Shown one piece after another: positions 26,073 to 34,073 of a stretch of DNA of 64,000 bases. The stretch lies in the NCBI GenBank assembly GCA_934636825.1, contig CAKUBG010000010.1:12185-76184 (forward strand), in the 5' to 3' direction. The notes below the pieces were generated by a model, which made no database searches, was not told the origin of the DNA, and saw nothing but the letters and a program-made list of their open reading frames with translations. Each line of letters starts with the position of its first letter. Positions within the stretch are counted from its first letter, which is position 1. This DNA is from an uncultured bacterium. GTDB taxonomy: Bacteria; Vulcanimicrobiota; Xenobia; Xenobiales; Xenobiaceae. The position numbers were made by a program, and so were the translations under genes.

Positions 26073-27653
26073 CTACTTGGCTTTTCTGGCCGCTGCGGCA
26101 GCTTTCTGATAAGCTTCGTCTTGAGCGACAGCTTCTTTTTCGCGTTCACGTCCGTAAGTTTCGGTGATCTCTTTTAAGCGCCACTCAATATGAGGAGTGA
26201 ACATTTCGCGGCGGAAACGCCAGCTCCAGTTACCCCTGGCTTTACCGGGGTAGTTCATACGAGCTTCTTTGCCCAAACTAAGCAAATCTTGAGCTGGTAC
26301 TATAGCTACTCTAGCTACAGAGGCGAAGATGCCACGAATCATTGTCCAGGCTACATCCCAACCGTCGGTAGAGAAGTAACGGCGTAAGTAATCCTTCTCT
26401 TTTTCGGAAGCATCATTTTCGTACCAACCGCGAGAAGTGTTATTATCGTGGGTGCCGGTATAAGCAATGCAATTAGCGGTGTAGTTGTGAGGCAAATATT
26501 CGCTCTGAGCTCCGCTTCCGAAGGCAAATTGCAAAATCTTCATGCCTGGGAAAGCAAAGCCATCGCGTAAAGCGACTACGTCTTCGGTAATAACACCTAA
26601 ATCTTCAGCGATAATAGGTAAGTCTTTACCTAAAGCCTTCTGGATGGCTTTGAAGAAGTCGGCGCCGGGCCCTTTGAGCCACTTGCCGTTTTTAGCTGTT
26701 TTTTCGCCGAAAGGTACAGACCAGTAAGCAGCAAAACCGCGGAAATGATCGATACGCACGTAATCTTGACGCTTTAAGGCTGCTTTCAGACGTTCAATCC
26801 ACCAAGCATAGCCAGTTTTTTTCATTTTTTCCCAATTGTAAAGGGGATTGCCCCACAATTGACCATCGGCGGCAAAGCCATCCGGCGGCACACCGGCTAC
26901 GGCTGTAGGTACTAAGTTCTTATCAAAGCAGAACAATGCTGTATTAGTCCAGGCATCGGAAGAATCCATAGCTACGAAAATAGGTAAGTCGCCAATAATT
27001 TTAACGCCTTTTTTATTGGCATAGGTGCGCAATTTGCTCCACTGACGGTCAAATACCCATTGGATAAAGCAATAGCCTTTAATTTCAGAGGCTAATTCTT
27101 GGCGGGCTTCGCGTATGGCTTTATCTTTGCGGAACTTAAATTCGTCTGGCCATTCACTCCAGGCTTTATCGGAGAATTTCTTTTTTAAAGCGCTGAAGAG
27201 AGCATAATCGTCCAGCCAATTCTTATTGTCTTTACAGAATTTTCTGTACTCTTTGGCCAGATCGCTATCGCCTTTATCGTCAAATTGGGCGGCAGCTTTA
27301 TTTAAAAGGGGTAATTTCCACTTATAGAGAGCCCCGAAGTCTACTTCATCGGAATTGGCATTAAATTCCGGAGAGCTGATGGCATCGATTAAAAGCTGAC
27401 GATCCATTAAACCGTCGGCGACCATATCGTCTAAACTTATTAAATAAGGATTGCCAGCAAAAGTACTGCTGCTTTGATAGGGACTGTCGCCGTAAGAAGT
27501 AGGGCCGAGAGGGAGGATTTGCCAAATGGTTTGCTGGTTTCTGGAAAGAAAATCAACCCATTCATAAGCTTCAGAACCGAACGTTCCTACTCCGTATTTC
27601 CCCGGAAGTGAGGTAGGATGGAGTAATACTCCGCTGCATCGTTCTAAACCCAT
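26073..27653 (-). CDS. malQ: 4-alpha-glucanotransferase (amylomaltase)
   Basis: GH77 enzyme that transfers alpha-1,4-glucan segments in maltodextrin and glycogen metabolism. 526 residues, close to the usual 500. The N-terminal SGVLLHPTSLPG and DSPYQSSSTFAGNPYLIS are signatures. VRIDHFRGF holds the catalytic Asp, IIAEDLG the acid/base Glu, and YTGTHDNNT the transition-state Asp. A short Lys/Ala/Glu-rich tail follows the domain. ATG start; an unimpressive GAGG lies about 12 bases upstream. Confidence 0.95.
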   Translation of the reverse strand: MGLERCSGVLLHPTSLPGKYGVGTFGSEAYEWVDFLSRNQQTIWQILPLGPTSYGDSPYQSSSTFAGNPYLISLDDMVADGLMDRQLLIDAISSPEFNANSDEVDFGALYKWKLPLLNKAAAQFDDKGDSDLAKEYRKFCKDNKNWLDDYALFSALKKKFSDKAWSEWPDEFKFRKDKAIREARQELASEIKGYCFIQWVFDRQWSKLRTYANKKGVKIIGDLPIFVAMDSSDAWTNTALFCFDKNLVPTAVAGVPPDGFAADGQLWGNPLYNWEKMKKTGYAWWIERLKAALKRQDYVRIDHFRGFAAYWSVPFGEKTAKNGKWLKGPGADFFKAIQKALGKDLPIIAEDLGVITEDVVALRDGFAFPGMKILQFAFGSGAQSEYLPHNYTANCIAYTGTHDNNTSRGWYENDASEKEKDYLRRYFSTDGWDVAWTMIRGIFASVARVAIVPAQDLLSLGKEARMNYPGKARGNWSWRFRREMFTPHIEWRLKEITETYGREREKEAVAQDEAYQKAAAAARKAK

Positions 27654-27836
27654 ATAGAGATAACCTCGCTGAATGTACTAAATGTTTTGTTGCAATGTTA
27701 AATTTTGCTTATTAAAGCAAATAATATTGAAGATACAACAAATAATTACCCGTTTGCTGGCCATTTCGTTCAACGCCTACAATTTATCGCCTGCTGAAAA
27801 TAGCGATTTTCGCTGTTGCTGCTGTTTGCTGATCAT

Positions 27837-27874
27837 AAAAAAAGAGTTTCGCTTTACAAGGAAACTCTTTTTTT
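27837..27874 (-). terminator. Terminator downstream of the 137-residue protein gene
   Basis: GAGTTTC/GAAACTC extended by A7/T7 around a 10-base loop. It lies between the end of the minus-strand gene at 27893 and malQ, so it separates the two units. Confidence 0.88.
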
Positions 27875-27892
27875 ATTGACTAGGCGAGCTGT

Positions 27893-28306
27893 TTAGTTGC
27901 TGCTCAGCTCTTTAGTTAATTGACAGATCTGGAGATAAGCGCCCTTCTTATCACACAGGCCGCCGGCTGCGCCGCTATTACGGCAAGAAAGCTCTTCCAG
28001 ACCGAGCTTGCCGATGAAGTACTTATGAACTTCTTTCTGATCGGCTTTGGGCATGCCTTCGAAGAGATCGTTTACTTGATCCAAGTAGCCGGGAGTATGA
28101 GAAGAACAAGTGTGAGCAATATTAACAGCTTCAGGATACTTATTGGTAATATCTTCTACCCAGTCAAGCTGTTGAAAGCCGCGCCAGCCTAAGTGCTGGA
28201 GATCCCATTTGCTAATAGCCTGATTGGCTTCTCTCATAACTTCTCCGGCCGATACTTTGCCGCTGAGATTGATAGAGGCAGATCTGATGCCGCCGATAGC
28301 GTCCAT
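27893..28306 (-). CDS. Uncharacterised small soluble protein
   Basis: 137 residues. No family recognised and no signal peptide. The N-terminus is Gly/Ser-rich, the middle Trp-rich (WDLQHLGWRGFQQLDW), and there are several Cys. AAGGA lies about 8 bases before the ATG and a terminator follows, so it is a well-formed monocistronic gene. A remarkable set of hairpins lies in its leader region. Confidence 0.65.
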   Translation of the reverse strand: MDAIGGIRSASINLSGKVSAGEVMREANQAISKWDLQHLGWRGFQQLDWVEDITNKYPEAVNIAHTCSSHTPGYLDQVNDLFEGMPKADQKEVHKYFIGKLGLEELSCRNSGAAGGLCDKKGAYLQICQLTKELSSN

Positions 28307-28340
28307 TGTGGTATTCCTTTCGCTTTGCGATGGTAGTTGT

Positions 28341-28413
28341 GCGCTGGAAGCGCTAAAGCCGAAATAAAATCGGTTGCCGCCTACTTGGAAGTAGGCGGCA
28401 TACCTTCGGCCTT
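28341..28413. repeat. Nested inverted repeats upstream of the 137-residue protein gene
   Basis: GCGCT/AGCGC hairpin at 28341-28353. An 11-bp perfect stem GCCGCCTACTT/AAGTAGGCGGC at 28376-28399, with only 2 bases between arms. AAAGCCGAA (from about 28356) can pair with TTCGGCCTTT (28404-28413) around it. No T tract follows on either strand, so it is not a simple terminator. Confidence 0.6.
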
Positions 28414-28440
28414 TATCGGATTATATCACCGCTGAAGCTA

Positions 28441-28475
28441 TTTTTCCTTATTAAAAAGCCAAAAATAAGGAAAAA
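28441..28475. repeat. AT-rich perfect inverted repeat after pepT
   Basis: TTTTTCCTTATT (28441-28452) and AATAAGGAAAAA (28464-28475). The U-rich arm comes first and the A-rich arm last on both strands, the reverse of an intrinsic terminator. Confidence 0.6.
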
Positions 28476-28493
28476 AATAAGTATTGTGCTCAA

Positions 28494-29729
28494 TTAGTTG
28501 TCCAAGCTATGCTCATACCAAACATTAGCCAGAGAGAGCAACACTTCTTTAGTTTGTTCAATTTCTTCAACGCTGGTCCACTCCAGGCGAGAGTGGATAT
28601 TGTGCTGACCGCTGGACAGATTAGGGGTAGGTAAGCCCATTTCGGTCAAGCCGGAGCCGTCCGTTCCACCTCTAATAATAGTACGTTCTGGTGTAATACC
28701 CAATTTGCGCATAGCTTCTTCAGCATAATCTAAAGCTCTGGGCTCTTTTACTAAACCTTCGCGCATGTTGCGATACTGTTTAGTTACTTTTACTTTTATA
28801 GAAGCACGAGGATTTTCGGCGGTCAAATTCTCGGCAATATTATTGAGCAATTTGGCATATTTGCCCAAAGCTTCGGTCTCAAAATCGCGCAGAATAATCT
28901 TGATTTCCGTATGACCTACGGAACCTTCAAAAGAATAAGGATGTAAGAAGCCTTGACGGCCGTCGGAAGTTTCCGGAGTGAGCGTCAGCTTGGGCATTCT
29001 GGCCACAAAATCGGCTCCGATAGTCAGGGCGTTTACCATATGGCCTTTGCCATGGGCCGGATGAGTGTTGATACCTTCGATAGTTACGGTGGCCAGATCG
29101 GCTGAGAAAGTTTCGCAATCGATCATGGAAGTAGCGCCGCCATCTAAAGTATAGGCAACATCGGCTTTGATGCGTTCAGGGTTCATATGTAAAGTACCCT
29201 TACCGATTTCTTCATCGACAGAAAATACTAAGCGGATTTCGCCATGGGGCACTTGCGGATTTTTAATTAAATGCTCGGCAGCTTCCACGATAGCAGTTAA
29301 GCCTGATTTGCAATCGCTGCCCAGAAGAGTCGTTCCATCGGTAGTAATGAGAGTGTGTCCAATAACCGTATTTAATTCGGGGAACTCTTTAGGATCGAGC
29401 TTTTGAGTGGGATCGCCTGGCAATACTAAAACTTGTCCCTGGTAGTTGGGAACAACTTGAGGCTTAATATCTTTACTGCTGACTTCGGGGGAAGTATCGA
29501 CATGAGCCAGCCAAGCCATGACCGGAATATTGGGACGATTGGCGGGAATAGTAGCCGTAAGGATGCCATACTCATCCAAGGTGGCATCTTGGCATCCCAT
29601 AGCAATCAGTTCTTCTTTGAGAAGCTTGTTAAAGCCGATTTGCACATCTGTAGAAGGACTGCTGGTGCTGTCTTCATCAGAGTGAGTATCGATAGATGCA
29701 TAGCGGCAAAAACGCTCAATTATAGCCAT
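28494..29729 (-). CDS. pepT: Peptidase T (tripeptide aminopeptidase)
   Basis: M20B zinc aminopeptidase that removes the N-terminal residue of tripeptides. 411 residues, family length. WLAHVDTSPE gives the first metal His/Asp, LLGSDCKSGL the bridging Asp, SVDEEIGKG the catalytic Glu pair, and TLDGG and NIHSRLEW further ligand regions. AGGAGA lies upstream of the ATG at a long spacing. Read after the uncharacterised 477-residue gene with an 81-bp gap. Confidence 0.93.
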   Translation of the reverse strand: MAIIERFCRYASIDTHSDEDSTSSPSTDVQIGFNKLLKEELIAMGCQDATLDEYGILTATIPANRPNIPVMAWLAHVDTSPEVSSKDIKPQVVPNYQGQVLVLPGDPTQKLDPKEFPELNTVIGHTLITTDGTTLLGSDCKSGLTAIVEAAEHLIKNPQVPHGEIRLVFSVDEEIGKGTLHMNPERIKADVAYTLDGGATSMIDCETFSADLATVTIEGINTHPAHGKGHMVNALTIGADFVARMPKLTLTPETSDGRQGFLHPYSFEGSVGHTEIKIILRDFETEALGKYAKLLNNIAENLTAENPRASIKVKVTKQYRNMREGLVKEPRALDYAEEAMRKLGITPERTIIRGGTDGSGLTEMGLPTPNLSSGQHNIHSRLEWTSVEEIEQTKEVLLSLANVWYEHSLDN

Positions 29730-29810
29730 GATTTAATTCTCTATTCTCCTTTATTTTTTAGAGCATACTTGAGTTCAAAATAAATTGAAGGCAAGCGTGT
29801 CGGTAAACTT

Positions 29811-31244
29811 TTATTCAACGATCTCTTCCGGCTGTATAAGCATATTATCTTGATCGGCTTGGCGATCGGCCGGTGAAGGGGAAATCTCCACTTTAACCTT
29901 TTCTTTTGGAGTAATATTTACTGTATAAACCTCAAAGCAAGCGCTGCGGGTTTGCTTATGAACAGGAGGATATTGCCAACCATACACTTGCTCGCGTTTT
30001 AAGTTGGCTTTGGGTTGGGGCAAATCGACCAGACTTTGACCTAAACAAAAACAAGCTTCATTATTTTTTAAGTTGCGAATGGCACAGTCGGCCAGATCTA
30101 CTTGAGCATCCGAATCGGGATCCATAATAGCTAGAGGAGCAATAAGCATCATGTTATCTTCCCAATATAGCCCCTCGATACTTAATTTTAGTTTTAAATG
30201 GAAAGGAGGCAACTCTTCATCAATTTTTGTTGGCAGAGAACATATGTTTTTAGGATCAAAATCATAAAGCCAAGGATTGGGTAAAGGCAATTCTATAACT
30301 TTATAGATGGACAATTGATTGGGAATATTTTCTTCGGCAAACTGTGGGGGATAAAAATGGTAAAACTTATTATTCAATACGCCCAACGGCCCATAAATTT
30401 CACCTATTTCAGCACTGGCGACTGGTTGCTGCTCATTATCAACTTGATCGAGAGTCATGCGTACTACTGGAGGAGAAAAGCTGTCGAGCAAACCTTGATC
30501 GTTTAGTTGTGTAATCAACTGTTCCGGAGAAGAAACTTCCCAGAGCAGGTTGTGCAATTGGTCAAGGTCGGCAAAGCGGTTTGTCTCTGATAGAAAGCGA
30601 CTGGAAAGGCGCCAACCGGTGAGGCCGCGATCCAAATATTCCAAGAACATGTGGGAAGAACCTATAGTCACTTCTTGAGCCAGATGATAGCGTTTGGCAT
30701 AAGTCCAAGTTTGGCTGCGCCTGGGGCAGTCGACGTCGAAAGCCCAGCATCCGGCGATAGTGCCTATAGGAATGGGAGCCATAGGATCGTCGGGCTCTTC
30801 CCAAGCCATGACGTGTACAGCTTGTTGATCGCCCATGGAAGCAAAGGGGTCGACCATAGTGTGTAGGTATGACAAGCCAGGGCCAGCCGGCTCGAGGCGC
30901 TGGATCTCTAAACGTACGCGCTTGGCTTGGGGAGACATAGGGCCAAAAAAGAGCAAAATACGGTGCTCTGGATAACCTGTCTCTCGAGCTCCTTCTTCGG
31001 AAAGTTCGAAGACGTCCAAGAGAGGTTGGGCTCTGTCCAAATCGTCAGTGAGCCAGGCACGAGAAATTTGTGAAGTATTTAATTCTGGCCAAGCTTTAAG
31101 GCAAGCGTAAGTGCCTATGGAATCGTAAAGGATCCAGCCCAAATTAAAGTTGATGGCAAAATCTTCGCAATCTGAACCTAAGCGCACAAAAGCGCCCAGC
31201 TTTTTGGCCAATTCCAGACCTTCGATTCTATCTTTGTACTTCAC
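29811..31244 (-). CDS. Uncharacterised 477-residue soluble protein
   Basis: No family recognised. It is acidic, with no signal peptide or membrane helix, and many Trp and Pro. It appears to have two beta-rich halves: residues 90-230 (EHRILLFFGP, then the MAWEEPDDP region) and 300-450 (IYGPLGVLNNKFYHFYPP, GLYWEDNMMLIAPLAIMDPD). Possibly a two-domain beta-sandwich protein. It precedes pepT and follows shc on the same strand with short gaps. Confidence 0.6.
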   Translation of the reverse strand: MKYKDRIEGLELAKKLGAFVRLGSDCEDFAINFNLGWILYDSIGTYACLKAWPELNTSQISRAWLTDDLDRAQPLLDVFELSEEGARETGYPEHRILLFFGPMSPQAKRVRLEIQRLEPAGPGLSYLHTMVDPFASMGDQQAVHVMAWEEPDDPMAPIPIGTIAGCWAFDVDCPRRSQTWTYAKRYHLAQEVTIGSSHMFLEYLDRGLTGWRLSSRFLSETNRFADLDQLHNLLWEVSSPEQLITQLNDQGLLDSFSPPVVRMTLDQVDNEQQPVASAEIGEIYGPLGVLNNKFYHFYPPQFAEENIPNQLSIYKVIELPLPNPWLYDFDPKNICSLPTKIDEELPPFHLKLKLSIEGLYWEDNMMLIAPLAIMDPDSDAQVDLADCAIRNLKNNEACFCLGQSLVDLPQPKANLKREQVYGWQYPPVHKQTRSACFEVYTVNITPKEKVKVEISPSPADRQADQDNMLIQPEEIVE

Positions 31245-31321
31245 AAATTTCCATCCTTAAAATTGACGAAAAAGGTGCTTGTTTGATATGCAAACTAAGC
31301 TCACCAACAAGAGGCCGATTT

Positions 31322-33457
31322 TCAGCGTTGGTGGCTGGGGAGAGAAAAGTGCTTTAAGGCTCGTCCTAAGGCCATCATGGGGAAGTAATGGCGATACATG
31401 GCATAGCTGAGCATAAAGCCGCGGCTTAACTCTTGGCCCTGGTCTAAGACGGAACCGCTCTTAATTTCGGTGCGGGCACCGGCGCCGTAGCCGGGGAATC
31501 CCGTGCCTGTATATTCTTTTTGCTCCCAAGTTCCGTCTTTTTGGTTGGCTATGAGCCAATTTAAGCCGCGCAAAATGGCCTGATCGTAGTGATGATCTTC
31601 CAAAGCCAATAAGCCCATAAGAGCCCAACCTGTCTGACTGGGAGTAGTTTTGCCTTGCCCTTTAAGGCTGGGATTCATGTAAGTTGCACACGATTCTCCC
31701 CAGCCGCCATCTTCATGCTGTACGGAAACGAGCCAATCGGCCGCTTTTTTTACCCAAGGACTTTGCATATCAACACCAACTGCCTTGAGAGCTGGCAAAA
31801 TCAAACCTGTACCGTAAATATAATTGACGCCCCAGCGGCCGAACCAACTGCCGTCGGTTTCCTGCTCGCTGCGTAGATATTCTACAGCTTTGCGCACCAT
31901 CATGTTATTGTGAATTTTTTGCCCGGCAGTACCGTAAGCTTCGATAACATGTGCCGTCACATCTGCTGAGGGCGGATCGAGCACTTCGCCAAAATCGCAG
32001 AACGGTATTTGACAGACCAGATCGCAAGTATTGTCCTTATCAAAAGCTCCCCAAGCGCCGTTGCTAGAGCGCAGGGCTTTAAGCCAAAGGAAACCGCGCT
32101 TCAAAGCTATATCTACTTCTACGGTACTGGCAGCTTGGTCGCGGTAGCGCATTAAAGCGGTTAAGGCTACGGCTGCATCATCAACATCGGGATAGCAATC
32201 GTTTTCATATTCAAAGGCCCAGCCGCCAGGCTCGACGCCGGGACTGTTTACTTGCCAATCGCCTCTTGAGAGAATTTGTTCATCTAAAGTGTAGCGCAAG
32301 GCTTTTTGCACCATCTCTTGTCGGCCATTGGCTCCGCAATCGCTTAAAGCGACCAAGCTCAATACCGTATCCCAGACCGGCGAAGTGCAGCATTGCAAGT
32401 AAGTTCCTTGCTCTGTTTTGAAAGCCCAAGGCTCGTTGAAGGCTTGCAAGCCAGCTTTCATAACTGGGTGCTTTAAAGAATAACCTTGAGTATATAAACC
32501 TATTAAAGCATAAATCCAGGGAGGTTGAATGCCTGCCCAGCAACCATCGTTTTCCTGGCGCTCGATAATCCATTGCTCGCAGAGTTTTAAGGCCATTTTG
32601 CGCAAAGGCTTAAAGGGCGACTTGGTTGTGTAAAGGCCCAAAAGTTTATCAGCCATTGCAAAGAATTTGCCCCAAGGAGTAGTGGCTTTGGGCAACGAGT
32701 AGTCCATCTTCTCGCGTCCCTGGGGGAATAATTCATCCAAACGTTTGCCGGCAGGCAATTTCTTAACGGGATGATCGGCAGAAATTAGGCACAAAGACAC
32801 AATAGTGGCGCGTCCCCAACTGGCAAATTTATATAAATTGATGGGGAACCAGTTAGGCAAAAGGACAATTTCCGGGGGCAAATTGGGACAAGCTTCCCAA
32901 GGCCACTCTCCCAAAAGGGCCAGCCAGAAGCGGGTAAAGACCCTTATATGTTTTAAGCCGCCCTTAGATAAAATCCACTCTCTGGCTTGACGCATATGGG
33001 GAGCTTCGGGAGAGTGACCGGCTATTCTTAAAGCTGTATAGCTTTCCACAGTAGCGTTGATGTCGCCAAGTTGGGAATCGTAATAGACGCTCCAAGAGCC
33101 GTCCGGACGCTGTTCGCTGAGAATAGAACGCACCACATCATCGTATTTGGGATCGTCGGTAATACCAAGGAAATACATGGCAATAATCCACTCAGCTTCA
33201 ATAGCTGAGTTGGTTTTTAAAAAACCTGCCCAATAACCGCGCTCAGTTTGCTCTTTTTTGAGCCAATTTACAGCAGAATCGATAGTCGTATTAAGCGAGG
33301 CTGCCCAAGCATTGCGCTCCTGTTCGCTGGCAAATGGATCGCCTTGAGTTTGAAAAGCCGGGGGCTGAGGAAGAATAACTTCCTGCGGCTGACCTAAATT
33401 GTTGGAATTGCAATTAAACGTTTTTTCAGTGGCGGTGGGCATACTATTGTCGGTCAT
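31322..33457 (-). CDS. shc: Squalene-hopene cyclase
   Basis: Cyclises squalene to hopene/diplopterol, the sterol-like hopanoid lipids. 711 residues, slightly longer than the usual 630-680 because of about 45 residues at the N-terminus. The catalytic DVDD (residues 424-427) follows YP. Several QW repeats (QRPDGSW, QENDGCW, QETDGSW, QHEDGGW) brace the alpha/alpha barrel. AAGGAG lies about 11 bases before the ATG. The 140-residue membrane protein gene ends 15 bp upstream and shares the operon. No hpn genes or squalene synthase are in the window. Confidence 0.93.
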   Translation of the reverse strand: MTDNSMPTATEKTFNCNSNNLGQPQEVILPQPPAFQTQGDPFASEQERNAWAASLNTTIDSAVNWLKKEQTERGYWAGFLKTNSAIEAEWIIAMYFLGITDDPKYDDVVRSILSEQRPDGSWSVYYDSQLGDINATVESYTALRIAGHSPEAPHMRQAREWILSKGGLKHIRVFTRFWLALLGEWPWEACPNLPPEIVLLPNWFPINLYKFASWGRATIVSLCLISADHPVKKLPAGKRLDELFPQGREKMDYSLPKATTPWGKFFAMADKLLGLYTTKSPFKPLRKMALKLCEQWIIERQENDGCWAGIQPPWIYALIGLYTQGYSLKHPVMKAGLQAFNEPWAFKTEQGTYLQCCTSPVWDTVLSLVALSDCGANGRQEMVQKALRYTLDEQILSRGDWQVNSPGVEPGGWAFEYENDCYPDVDDAAVALTALMRYRDQAASTVEVDIALKRGFLWLKALRSSNGAWGAFDKDNTCDLVCQIPFCDFGEVLDPPSADVTAHVIEAYGTAGQKIHNNMMVRKAVEYLRSEQETDGSWFGRWGVNYIYGTGLILPALKAVGVDMQSPWVKKAADWLVSVQHEDGGWGESCATYMNPSLKGQGKTTPSQTGWALMGLLALEDHHYDQAILRGLNWLIANQKDGTWEQKEYTGTGFPGYGAGARTEIKSGSVLDQGQELSRGFMLSYAMYRHYFPMMALGRALKHFSLPSHQR

Positions 33458-33472
33458 GCAGACGATATCTCC

Positions 33473-33895
33473 TTAGTGGTTATTGTCGGTATCGGTGTGA
33501 AGTTTAAAAAACTGTTCAGCTCGTTTTTGTTCACTGGTTTGAAGCAATTTGAGACGTCCGAAAACATCGGTTACAAAAGCGATAACAAAAACAATACTGA
33601 GAGCAAAGGCCTGGTTCCACTGTCGGTTGTAGGCGTCTAGGGCTCCTTGATCGGCAGGTGGGGCGTTGTCAGGACGTGGCTGTAAAAACTGAGGATCGAG
33701 CGTGTAAAGTAAATAGGCTACGGTAACGATAGTAACTATCTTGAGCACACGGGCCACGAACCAAACAGAAAAGAAGCTGTGGTTGATACCATTTTTTCTC
33801 TCGCGACGCACAAAATAAAAGTCGCTTATCAGCATACAAACGGCAATTACCAACAATATGACGGGTACAATGCCGCAAACTAAGGTATGAGCCAC
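33473..33895 (-). CDS. Small three-helix membrane protein linked to shc
   Basis: 140 residues with hydrophobic helices at about 5-25, 45-65 and 95-115, a proline-rich loop between the last two, and a charged C-terminus. Family not recognised. GTG start with AGGTG 5 bases upstream. The tight 15-bp spacing to shc suggests a hopanoid- or membrane-related role, which is inference from context only. Confidence 0.6.
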   Translation of the reverse strand: MAHTLVCGIVPVILLVIAVCMLISDFYFVRRERKNGINHSFFSVWFVARVLKIVTIVTVAYLLYTLDPQFLQPRPDNAPPADQGALDAYNRQWNQAFALSIVFVIAFVTDVFGRLKLLQTSEQKRAEQFFKLHTDTDNNH

Positions 33896-34008
33896 AATTC
33901 ACCTGCTAATTAAAACAATTTAGGGCAGGCAACCAAAGACAGTGATAGTTGTGCAAACAAAACTGTAAAAAGCGCTCAACCCAAGGGCCGTTTTCTCTTC
34001 GGTTTGGC

Positions 34009-34030
34009 AAAAGCCTTTAGTGCAAAAGGC
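34009..34030 (-). terminator. Terminator after the Ser/Thr kinase gene
   Basis: Read leftward, GCCTTT and AAAGGC (34030-34025 / 34018-34013) form a 6-bp stem with a 6-base loop, followed by TTTT. Confidence 0.7.
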
Positions 34031-34073
34031 AAAAACTCAACCAGGTTAGTATCGATAGCTTGTCGCCGGATTG

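Noticed and set aside
29811..31244. DUF4912 family assignment
   Set aside because: A first impression based on the overall feel of the middle region; the diagnostic motif (YWE-type after a basic strand) is not visible.
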